Origin: Rikenellaceae bacterium
GTDB lineage: Bacteria > Bacteroidota > Bacteroidia > Bacteroidales > Rikenellaceae
DNA length: 64,000 nt
Direction of reading: 5' to 3'
NCBI GenBank assembly: GCA_015060015.1
Contig: SUZG01000001.1
Location: 87,605 to 151,604, forward strand
Position numbers and translations under genes: made by a program. Below, piece by piece: positions 51,774-59,337 of the stretch (the first letter of the stretch is position 1; each line of letters begins with the position of its first letter). The notes below the pieces were generated by a model, which had not been told where the DNA came from, searched no databases, and saw nothing but the letters and a program-made list of their open reading frames with translations.

Positions 51774-51810
51774 CTTCCTTAAACTCCTTAACTTCACTAA
51801 ACTCCCTAAA
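51765..51810 (+). repeat. Half copy of the 9-nt-unit repeat, copy R7
   Basis: Only the C-rich arm is present (TCCCTAACT, TCCTTAAAC, TCCTTAACT, TCACTAAAC, TCCCTAAAA units). The G-rich arm is absent; the AAAATTC repeat stands in its place. It lies 80 nt before the antiporter gene. Confidence 0.6.
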
Positions 51811-51889
51811 AACAGAAAAAACACAAACACAATACACATTAACCATTAAAAATCGAAAACAAAAAAAGGAAACATTTTTTAGATTTATT

Positions 51890-52858
51890 ATGGATTATTT
51901 ACTTTTGATTGTCGGCCTGGTGATGCTCACCGTCTGTGCTGACTGGCTTACCAAGGGTTGTGTAGGTATGGCGGCACGCTTCCGTGTGCCTGAATTTGTT
52001 GTAGGTCTTACCGTTATGGCTGTCGGCACGTCGTGTCCCGAGCTCACCGTCAGCGTGATGTCGGCCCTCAAAGGCAGCAGCGAGATGGCTATCGGAAATG
52101 TTACAGGCTCAAATCTTTTCAATATTCTCATCATCTTGGGTATCTGTGCCGTGATTAAGCCCGTAGCCATATCACGCGAGAATATACGCCGCGATATACC
52201 TATGTGCATCGCCGCATCTATTCTGCTGTGGGTCACTACCGCCGATGTGCTGTTCGGTACAGGCTCGGAGGGTACTATCGGCCGCGTGGAGGGTATCATC
52301 TTCCTGCTGCTCTATATTGCCGTTATCCTCTACTCTATCCGTTCAGCCAAGAAGGATGCTCTCGATGCGTTGGCCTCGCCCGAGGATAATGTTGCCGCCG
52401 AGAATCTTATGTCGTGGTGGAAGGTCTTTGGCCTTATCATCGTAGGTCTGGCAGGTTTGATTTATGGCGGAAACATCTGCCTTAACTCGGCTACCGCCAT
52501 TGCTCGTGCGTGGGGTGTAAGCGAGGCTATTATCGCCATCACCATCGTTGCGGCAGGTACTTCACTACCGGAGCTGGCGTCGAGCATCTCGGCCATCATC
52601 AGCAAGAAGCCTTCGCTGGCATTGGGTAACATCATCGGCTCGAACATCGCCAACATCCTGCTTATCCTGGGTGCAAGCTCTACAATCAAGCCCCTCACAA
52701 TGGGCAATATCACACCGCTGGATATCTATATGGTCGTAGGCTCGGCTTTTGTGCTGCTTTTATCGGCCATCTTCGTTGGTAAGCGAAAAATCACCCGTTT
52801 TGAGGGTCTGCTCTACCTTGCGATATATGTCACTTATGTTGTTTTGTTGATGAAATAA
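51890..52858 (+). CDS. Calcium/sodium antiporter (CaCA family, YrbG-like)
   Basis: A 322-residue membrane protein with two homologous halves of five helices. The two signature repeats are VGTSCPELTVSVMSALKG (about 45-62, GNVTGSNLFNILI after) and AAGTSLPELASSISAIIS (about 222-239, GNIIGSNIANILL after). Such exchangers swap Ca2+ for Na+ or H+. An A-rich leader of about 80 nt precedes the ATG. Confidence 0.93.
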   Translation: MDYLLLIVGLVMLTVCADWLTKGCVGMAARFRVPEFVVGLTVMAVGTSCPELTVSVMSALKGSSEMAIGNVTGSNLFNILIILGICAVIKPVAISRENIRRDIPMCIAASILLWVTTADVLFGTGSEGTIGRVEGIIFLLLYIAVILYSIRSAKKDALDALASPEDNVAAENLMSWWKVFGLIIVGLAGLIYGGNICLNSATAIARAWGVSEAIIAITIVAAGTSLPELASSISAIISKKPSLALGNIIGSNIANILLILGASSTIKPLTMGNITPLDIYMVVGSAFVLLLSAIFVGKRKITRFEGLLYLAIYVTYVVLLMK

Positions 52859-52870
52859 CACCTTTCAGAT

Positions 52871-53458
52871 ATGTACACATTCGACCACGACCTCTTCCTG
52901 TGGCTCAACTTCGACGGCGGAGCCTTTATGGATAAATTTATGGTTGCCGTATCCACGCCCATAGAGTGGTCGTGGCTCTATGTGTTGCTTATATTCCTCA
53001 TCTGGCGTCGCAAGGGTTGGCGTGCGGCACTGCTGTTTGTCGTGCTGGTGGCTGCTGCGGTGGGTCTTACCGACATTCTGGCAGGCATCTTCAAACACTC
53101 CGGCCCGCTGAAACACCTCTGGGCATCGTTCCCTGCCCGCCTGCGACCTATGCACACGCCGGAGCTGGAGGGTCTGATACATGTTGTTAAGGGTGCCGGC
53201 CGCTATGGTACAGTGTCGGCACACGCCGGCACGATGTCGGCCATAGCCCTTATGTCGTGGGCGGTGCATCGCTGGATGTTGTTGCCTATGTTCCTCGTGG
53301 CGGCACTCATCAGCTACTCACGCATCTATTTAGCGTGCCACTTTCCGGTGGATATCGCTTTGGGTGCGGCTCTGGGTCTTACGGTGGGAGCCTTGATGCT
53401 GCTTCTCTACCGCTTTATCCATCGCCGCTACCTCACACCGCAATTGAAAAAGATGTAA
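52871..53458 (+). CDS. PAP2-family phosphatase
   Basis: 195 residues with about five hydrophobic helices and the three phosphatase signatures: a KHLWASFPARLRP region (KxxxxxxxRP-like, about 77-89), SAHAGTMSAIALM (about 117-129) and SRIYLACHFPVDIALG (SRxxxxxHxxxD, about 154-169). It acts on lipid phosphates such as undecaprenyl pyrophosphate or phosphatidic acid. It starts 12 nt after the antiporter, and a HAD gene begins 14 nt after its stop. Confidence 0.92.
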   Translation: MYTFDHDLFLWLNFDGGAFMDKFMVAVSTPIEWSWLYVLLIFLIWRRKGWRAALLFVVLVAAAVGLTDILAGIFKHSGPLKHLWASFPARLRPMHTPELEGLIHVVKGAGRYGTVSAHAGTMSAIALMSWAVHRWMLLPMFLVAALISYSRIYLACHFPVDIALGAALGLTVGALMLLLYRFIHRRYLTPQLKKM

Positions 53459-53472
53459 AAAACTCAAAAAAT

Positions 53473-54312
53473 ATGGAGAATAACTACACCGTAGCCCTCA
53501 TCTATGACTTTGACGGCACTTTGGCTCCGGGCAATATGCAGGAGTACGACTTCATACCTGCCGTGGGCAAGAGTAACAAGGAGTTCTGGCACGAGGCCAA
53601 CTCGCTGGCCGAGGAGCAGGATGGCGATGCTGTGCTGGCATATATGGCACGAATGATTCAGGAGGCACAGAGCAAGGGTCTTTCGCTGCGTCGCGAGGCT
53701 TTTCAGGAGTCGGGCCGCAATGTACGCTACTACAACGGCGTGGAGGAGTGGTTTGGCCGTATGAACGCCTACGCCGCAGAGAAGGGACTGCGACTGCTGC
53801 ACTATGTCAATTCGTCGGGCTTGAAGGAGATTATCGAGGGTACTTCCATTGCCAAGGAGTTCAAGCATATCTACGCCTGCTCGTTCCTCTACAATATCGA
53901 CGGCATAGCCTACTGGCCGGCTGTGGCGGTGAACTATACCAACAAGACGCAGTTCATCTTCAAGATTAACAAGGGCGTCGAGTCGGTCTATGATGCACAG
54001 AAGGTCAATCAGTATATGGAGGAGAACAGCCGCCCCGTACCTTTCAAGCGTATGATTTATGTGGGTGACGGTACGACCGACATACCCTGTATGCGTCTGG
54101 TGAAGAACTTCGGAGGTCACTCCATAGCGGTCTATAACCCGCAGGAGAGGGGCAAGCGTAAGGATATGAACACGCTGATACGCGACAACCGCGTCAATTA
54201 TGTGTGTGCCGCCGACTACTCGGAGGGCTCCGAGATGGATACCATCGTGCGTGCCATCATCGACAAAATAGCCGCCGATGTAAGGCTCGAAGAGCTTGAA
54301 ACACAGAGATAA
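53473..54312 (+). CDS. HAD-superfamily phosphoserine phosphatase-like hydrolase
   Basis: 279 residues from ATG 53473 (MENNYTVALIYDF); the open frame continues upstream inside the PAP2 gene, so a more 5' start is unlikely. HAD motif I IYDFDGTLAPGN (about 9-20), a helical cap (about 25-110), motif II VNSSGLKEII (about 114-123) and motif IV IYVGDGTTDIPCM (about 195-207) are present. Substrate unknown. queD follows after 20 nt. Confidence 0.87.
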   Translation: MENNYTVALIYDFDGTLAPGNMQEYDFIPAVGKSNKEFWHEANSLAEEQDGDAVLAYMARMIQEAQSKGLSLRREAFQESGRNVRYYNGVEEWFGRMNAYAAEKGLRLLHYVNSSGLKEIIEGTSIAKEFKHIYACSFLYNIDGIAYWPAVAVNYTNKTQFIFKINKGVESVYDAQKVNQYMEENSRPVPFKRMIYVGDGTTDIPCMRLVKNFGGHSIAVYNPQERGKRKDMNTLIRDNRVNYVCAADYSEGSEMDTIVRAIIDKIAADVRLEELETQR

Positions 54313-54332
54313 ACACTTAAAACGATACCGCT

Positions 54333-54785
54333 ATGGCAATAATTCGTCTTACCAAGGAGTTTTCGTTTGAGGCCGCCCACTCGTTGGAGGGTTACGACGG
54401 TGCGTGCCGCGAGATTCACGGCCACTCGTACCGCTTGTTCGTTACAATCAAGGGCGAGCCGTCGGCCGATGCCTACGACCCCAAGCAGGGTATGGTTATG
54501 GATTTCGGCCTGTTGAAACAGATTGTGAATGAGCAGATTATCTCTCGTCTCGACCACTCTTTCATAGTGCGTCGCACGGAGCAGGGTCTGGCTCTTCGCG
54601 AGGTGCTCTCGGAGCATTACGACAATATCGTTATGGTCGATTATCAGCCCACCTGCGAGAATATGCTTGCCGACTTTGCCGAGAGGCTGTTGGAGTCGCT
54701 GCCCGACGATGTCGAGCTCTACTCGTTGCGACTGCACGAGACCGCCACCTCGTTTGCCGAGTGGTTCGCCGAAGATAATTTTTAA
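54333..54785 (+). CDS. queD: 6-carboxy-5,6,7,8-tetrahydropterin synthase (QueD)
   Basis: A 150-residue zinc enzyme that converts dihydroneopterin triphosphate to carboxytetrahydropterin in queuosine synthesis. The zinc His residues lie in FEAAHSLEGYDG (about 9-20) and IHGHSYRLFV (about 28-37), with the catalytic Cys in the same stretch (CREIHGH). MDFGLLKQIV and LDHSFIV also fit. folE at 35.4 kb makes its substrate. Length is usual. Repeat R8 follows directly. Confidence 0.92.
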   Translation: MAIIRLTKEFSFEAAHSLEGYDGACREIHGHSYRLFVTIKGEPSADAYDPKQGMVMDFGLLKQIVNEQIISRLDHSFIVRRTEQGLALREVLSEHYDNIVMVDYQPTCENMLADFAERLLESLPDDVELYSLRLHETATSFAEWFAEDNF

Positions 54786-54795
54786 GAGCAAAGAT

Positions 54796-54879
54796 AGTGA
54801 ATTTAGATAAGTTAGGGAGGTTAGCGACGACGCAAAAAAATCCCTAAACTCCTTAAAATCCCTGAATTCCCTAATAATT
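54796..54879 (+). repeat. Dispersed 9-nt-unit hairpin repeat, copy R8
   Basis: A left arm GAATTTAGA/AAGTTAGGG/AGGTTAG (54799-54823), loop GCGACGACGCAAAAAAA (54824-54840), a right arm of TCCCTAAAC/TCCTTAAAA/TCCCTGAAT/TCCCTAATA units. It lies 11 nt after queD and only 13 nt before the polA ATG, in the sense of polA. Confidence 0.75.
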
Positions 54880-54892
54880 TTCTGAAATCAAA

Positions 54893-57793
54893 ATGAAACG
54901 CCTCTTCCTTATCGACGCCTACGCGTTGGTCTTCAAATACTATTACGCCTTCTTTGGTCGTCCGATGCGTAACCGCTTCGGTATGAACACATCTATCCTG
55001 TTCGGCTTCACGAAGTTTTTGCGAGATATACAGAAACGCGAGAAACCCGACCTGCTGGGCGTGGCCCTCGACCCGAAGGGAGGCTCGTTCCGTTGCGGGA
55101 TATTTCCGGAGTACAAGGCCAACCGCCCCGAGACACCCGAGGATATCATCGCCTCGGTGCCTTACCTGCGTCGTCTGTTGAAGGCTATGCGTATCCCCGT
55201 CTATGAGATTGAGGGCTTTGAGGCCGACGATGTCATCGGAACACTCGCACACAAGGCCTCGGCCGAGGGCTACGAGGTCTATATGGTTACGCCCGATAAG
55301 GACTACGGTCAGCTGGTGGGCGAAAGGCGTTACATCTACAAGCAGAAGGGCGACGATATTGAAATCCTTGACAGTCAGGCTATTTGCGATAAGTATGGTA
55401 TCTCTGACCCCATTTTGGTGCGTGATATTCTGGCTCTGTGGGGCGACTCTTCGGACAATATCCCGGGCGTGCCGGGCATCGGCGAGAAGGGAGCCTGCAA
55501 GCTGGTGGGCGAGTGGGGCGACTGCGAGAATATCCTCGCCAATGTGGCTTCAATCAAGGGCAAGCAGGGCGAGAAGATTGCTGCGTGGGGCGAGAAGTTG
55601 CTCCTCTCGAAGTGTCTGGCGACCATCCGCACTGATGTCCCCGTAGAGTTTGATGCCGATGACTTGACCATCTGCCCACCCAATATCGACGAGTTGAAGG
55701 CATTGTATGCCGAGCTGGATTTCTCGTCATTCCTTCGCGATGTGCAGAATATGGCACCGCAGGAGGAGCCCGCCACAGCACCACAGCAGGCACCCCAGCG
55801 ACAGCTGGCAGAGATGGCTCGTGCCAAGTCGGTGGAGCAGAAACGCAAGCAGCTGGAGGGTCAGGGCGACCTGTTCGCCTCGTTTGCCGATGTGCCGCCG
55901 GCAGTGCCTACGCCGAGTGAGAGTGTCGTTCAGGAGCAGGCGGCGGAGAGTGCTACCGAGCAGGGGGAGCTGTTTGATGAGCCTTTTGCTACGGCCTCGA
56001 CTACGCCACACGAATACCACCTCATCACGGAACTCGCCGATTTAGAGTCGCTTGTTGCTATGTTGCAGGGCTGCGAGGAGTTCTGCTTCGACACCGAGAC
56101 TACGGGTTTTGACATCTTTGGTGACCGCATCGTGGGTATGTCGTTTGCTGTCAAGGCACACGAGGCGTGGTATGTGTCATTCACGCCCGAGAATACCGCC
56201 TCGTTTGCCGATGTGGTACGCCCACTGTTTGAGAATGAGGCCATTACAAAGGTGGGACAGAATATGAAATTCGATATTATGGTTCTTTCGCGGCTGGGTA
56301 TCGAGGTGCGTGGCCGCAAGGTCGATACTATGATTCTGCACTACCTGCTGGACTCGGAGTCGCGTCATAATATGAACTTTCTGGCGGAACGCTACCTGCG
56401 TTATTCGCCTATCGCCATCGAGACCCTGATAGGTCGTGGAGCACGCCAGCTCACTATGGATCAGGTGAATATAATGAGTGTCAAGGAGTACGCTGCCGAG
56501 GATGCCGACATCACACTGCAACTCAAACACAAACTGTGGGCCGAAGTCGAGCAGCAGGGTATGGTTGAGCTTTACGAGAAGATTGAGGAGCCTATGATTC
56601 AGGTTCTGGCCGATATAGAGCTTGCGGGCGTGAAGATTGACTGCGACCTGCTCGCGGCCTATGGCGTGGAGCTGAACGGCCTGCTCACGCAGTTGGAGAA
56701 CGACATACGCCGCGAGGCCGGCGAGCCTATGCTCAACATCAACTCGCCGCGTCAGCTGGGCGAGGTGTTGTTCGCGAAGATGCGTATTGCGGAGAAGCCG
56801 AAGATGACCAAGACGCGTCAGTTCTGCACCGACGAGGAGTATCTGCTCTCGTTTGCGGGCAAGCATCGCATCGTTGATTTGATATTGCAGTATCGTGGCG
56901 TGAAGAAGCTGCTCTCGACCTATGTCGAGGCTCTGCCGCAGCTTGTCAATGGCGTCACAGGACATATACATACCTCTTTCAATCAGGCTGTTACGGCTAC
57001 GGGCCGATTGTCATCGACCAACCCCAACCTGCAAAACATACCCGTTCGCGATGAGATGGGTCGCCGCATACGCGAGGCCTTTATCCCCTCCGATGAGGAG
57101 CATCTGCTGCTCTCGGCCGACTACTCGCAGGTGGAGTTGCGACTGATGGCACATCTGAGTTGTGACGAGTCGCTTATCGAGGCGTTCCGTCAGGGTGAGG
57201 ATATCCACGCCGCCACCGCCGCCAAGCTCTTCCATAAGTCTATCGGCGAGGTTACGAGTGAGGAACGCCGTCGTGCCAAGACTGCCAACTTCGGCATCAT
57301 CTACGGCATCTCGGCCTTTGGTCTGGCACAGCGTCTGGATATTCCGCGAGGCGAGGCGAAGGCACTCATCGAGGGCTATTTTGCCACCTATCCACAGGTC
57401 AAGGCCTATATGGACAACGCCATTGTGGAGGCTCGCGAGAGGGGATATGTAACCACCGCCTTTGGTCGCCGCCGCATCTTACGCGATATCGACTCACGCA
57501 ACGCTGTGGCTCGCGGTGTGGCTGAACGCAACGCCATAAATGCCCCCATTCAGGGCTCTGCCGCCGATATTATGAAGCTGGCGATGATTGAGATTGCCCG
57601 CCGCTTCAAGGCCGAGGGCATCCGTTCGAAGATGATTTTGCAGGTACACGACGAGGTTATCGTCGATATGCTTATCTCGGAACGCGAGAGTGTTGAACGC
57701 ATCGTGCGTGAGGCTATGGAGGGCGTTGCCGAGTTGCGTGTGCCGCTTATCTCCGATGCCGGCGTGGCGAAAAACTGGCTGGCGGCTCATTAG
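54893..57793 (+). CDS. polA: DNA polymerase I
   Basis: 966 residues: 5'-3' exonuclease (about 1-285, FLIDAYALVFKYYYAFFGRP at the start, EGFEADDVIGTLAHKA), an acidic, Gln/Ala-rich linker (about 285-370), an intact 3'-5' proofreading domain with FDTETTGFDIFGD (about 399-411) and AEDADITLQL, and the polymerase domain with motif A LLSADYSQVELRLMAHLS (about 742-759), motif B RRAKTANFGIIYGISAFGL (about 793-811) and motif C ILQVHDEVIVDM (about 917-928). It fills gaps and repairs DNA. Longer than E. coli Pol I because of the linker. Confidence 0.98.
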   Translation: MKRLFLIDAYALVFKYYYAFFGRPMRNRFGMNTSILFGFTKFLRDIQKREKPDLLGVALDPKGGSFRCGIFPEYKANRPETPEDIIASVPYLRRLLKAMRIPVYEIEGFEADDVIGTLAHKASAEGYEVYMVTPDKDYGQLVGERRYIYKQKGDDIEILDSQAICDKYGISDPILVRDILALWGDSSDNIPGVPGIGEKGACKLVGEWGDCENILANVASIKGKQGEKIAAWGEKLLLSKCLATIRTDVPVEFDADDLTICPPNIDELKALYAELDFSSFLRDVQNMAPQEEPATAPQQAPQRQLAEMARAKSVEQKRKQLEGQGDLFASFADVPPAVPTPSESVVQEQAAESATEQGELFDEPFATASTTPHEYHLITELADLESLVAMLQGCEEFCFDTETTGFDIFGDRIVGMSFAVKAHEAWYVSFTPENTASFADVVRPLFENEAITKVGQNMKFDIMVLSRLGIEVRGRKVDTMILHYLLDSESRHNMNFLAERYLRYSPIAIETLIGRGARQLTMDQVNIMSVKEYAAEDADITLQLKHKLWAEVEQQGMVELYEKIEEPMIQVLADIELAGVKIDCDLLAAYGVELNGLLTQLENDIRREAGEPMLNINSPRQLGEVLFAKMRIAEKPKMTKTRQFCTDEEYLLSFAGKHRIVDLILQYRGVKKLLSTYVEALPQLVNGVTGHIHTSFNQAVTATGRLSSTNPNLQNIPVRDEMGRRIREAFIPSDEEHLLLSADYSQVELRLMAHLSCDESLIEAFRQGEDIHAATAAKLFHKSIGEVTSEERRRAKTANFGIIYGISAFGLAQRLDIPRGEAKALIEGYFATYPQVKAYMDNAIVEARERGYVTTAFGRRRILRDIDSRNAVARGVAERNAINAPIQGSAADIMKLAMIEIARRFKAEGIRSKMILQVHDEVIVDMLISERESVERIVREAMEGVAELRVPLISDAGVAKNWLAAH

Positions 57794-57795
57794 TG

Positions 57796-59337
57796 ATGAC
57801 CTTTTCCAAAGAAAATATCTCGAAGCGGCTCTCTCGCCTGCCTATGTTGAAGGTGCTGGCAGCGACGCTTGTCGGTATCTGTGTAGGTGGTGTTGTGCCG
57901 CTGCGACTGTGGCTTGCGGTGGCGGTTGTTGTCGGGGTGCTTGTGGCTGCGGTGCTGCTTCGCCGCAAGGCTCTATCGGAGATATATCTGCTTGGAGGCG
58001 TTGTGTTGCTCGCCATAGCCTCCTATTCGCTGCGGCGTGAGTCGCTGCCCGATGCCGAAACCCATACCTACGAAATCATCATCGACCATATCGCCGATAA
58101 CGGGCGTGGCCGCCTCTCGGGCGAGGGGCGTGTCGTGGGCGTGCTTTGCGATGAGGAGGTCAGCAGGCGACGCCTGCCGGTGGGAGTGTTTGCCGACACT
58201 ACGCTTTCGCTTGCGGCGGGTAGCCGTATCGTTGCCGAGTGCCGCATCTCGCCCTACACGGAGGGGTCGGATAACGGCTATGTGAGGCGTATGCTACGCG
58301 AGGGTTTTGTCGGTAGTGTATGGCTCTCGGAGGGCTCTATCGTGCAGTGCCGTCAGGACTCCACCGCCATCAGTTCTCTGCGGGATATGGGATTGGCGAG
58401 AATCTCGCGTCTGGAACTTTCGGCCGATGTCGAGGCTGTTGTCGCAGCCCTTGTCGTGGGCGACAAGAGTCGTCTTACGGCCTGTCAGCGAGAGGATTAC
58501 CGTCGCAGTGGTGCGTCACATCTGCTGGCCGTGTCGGGTCTGCATGTCGGCTTTGTCTTTCTTGCCGTAAGTCTTGTTTTGTGGTTTTTTACGCTGCTGC
58601 CTCACGGACAGATTCTGCGTAGCCTGTCGGTTGTCGCAATCATCTGGATATATGCCGCCATTGTCGGCTTCACACCCTCGGTGGTGCGTGCTACGGTGAT
58701 GTTCTCGCTGCTGCAACTGTCGCTGCTCTCCTCCTCGTCGGCAAGGACTCTCAATTCGCTATGCTTCGCCGCTACGGCTATGCTGTTGTGGAATCCCTAT
58801 ACGATTTACGATGTCGGCTTTCTGCTCTCGTGCCTCTCGGTGGCGGCTATCGTGGCGTGGGGCGTGCCGGCAATAACGGCCCTGCGTCGCATGCTGGGGC
58901 TCTATGCCGATAACCGCCACATTGTCAAACATCTGGCTTGCGAGGCCGTCGTATGGCTTCTGTCGAGTGTCGTGGTGAGTGTCGCAGCGTCGCTGGCGAC
59001 TATGCCTCTGGTGGCTACCATCTTCGGTGTGACCTCGCTGTGGGGCATCATCCTCTCGCCGCCGCTTGTGCTGCTGTGTGCTGTTGTCGTGGCTGTTGTT
59101 GTGGGGTGGATTCTCCTGCCGATAGGGGCTCTGACACCCGTTGTAGGGTGGGTTGTGGAGTGGGCCACCTCGCTTATGAACGACCTCACAGCGTGGGGTG
59201 CGTCACATCCGTCACTCATCTTTACGGAGCATCTCTCCGCAGCACTCTGCTGGGGAGTATATCTCGCATATATAGCCTTCACGATTTTGTTGTGGGGTCT
59301 TTCACCCGTTAGAAGGGGTATCCCACACCGAAGTTGA
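57796..59337 (+). CDS. ComEC/Rec2-family membrane protein
   Basis: About 513 residues (ATG 57796; a GTG at 57793 overlaps the polA stop). N-terminal spans, then a soluble DUF4131-like region (about 70-190), then the ComEC domain with HLLAVSGLHVGFVFLAVSL (about 237-255), IYAAIVGFTPSVVRATVMFS (about 283-302) and VGFLLSCLSVAAIVAWG (about 344-360). It forms the inner-membrane channel for DNA uptake in competent bacteria. The C-terminal metallo-hydrolase domain seen in some ComEC proteins is absent. Its 3' end overlaps the convergent TamL-like gene by 29 bp. Confidence 0.87.
   Translation: MTFSKENISKRLSRLPMLKVLAATLVGICVGGVVPLRLWLAVAVVVGVLVAAVLLRRKALSEIYLLGGVVLLAIASYSLRRESLPDAETHTYEIIIDHIADNGRGRLSGEGRVVGVLCDEEVSRRRLPVGVFADTTLSLAAGSRIVAECRISPYTEGSDNGYVRRMLREGFVGSVWLSEGSIVQCRQDSTAISSLRDMGLARISRLELSADVEAVVAALVVGDKSRLTACQREDYRRSGASHLLAVSGLHVGFVFLAVSLVLWFFTLLPHGQILRSLSVVAIIWIYAAIVGFTPSVVRATVMFSLLQLSLLSSSSARTLNSLCFAATAMLLWNPYTIYDVGFLLSCLSVAAIVAWGVPAITALRRMLGLYADNRHIVKHLACEAVVWLLSSVVVSVAASLATMPLVATIFGVTSLWGIILSPPLVLLCAVVVAVVVGWILLPIGALTPVVGWVVEWATSLMNDLTAWGASHPSLIFTEHLSAALCWGVYLAYIAFTILLWGLSPVRRGIPHRS

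Noticed and set aside
53257..53472. An N-terminal extension of the second HAD gene
   Set aside because: It lies entirely inside the PAP2 gene and shows no HAD-like sequence before MENNYTVALIYDF.
225..54879. Telomere-like TTTAGGG repeats
   Set aside because: The units have a 9-nt period with inverted partners and degenerate bases. They resemble the plant telomere word only by chance, and the window is an internal chromosomal region.
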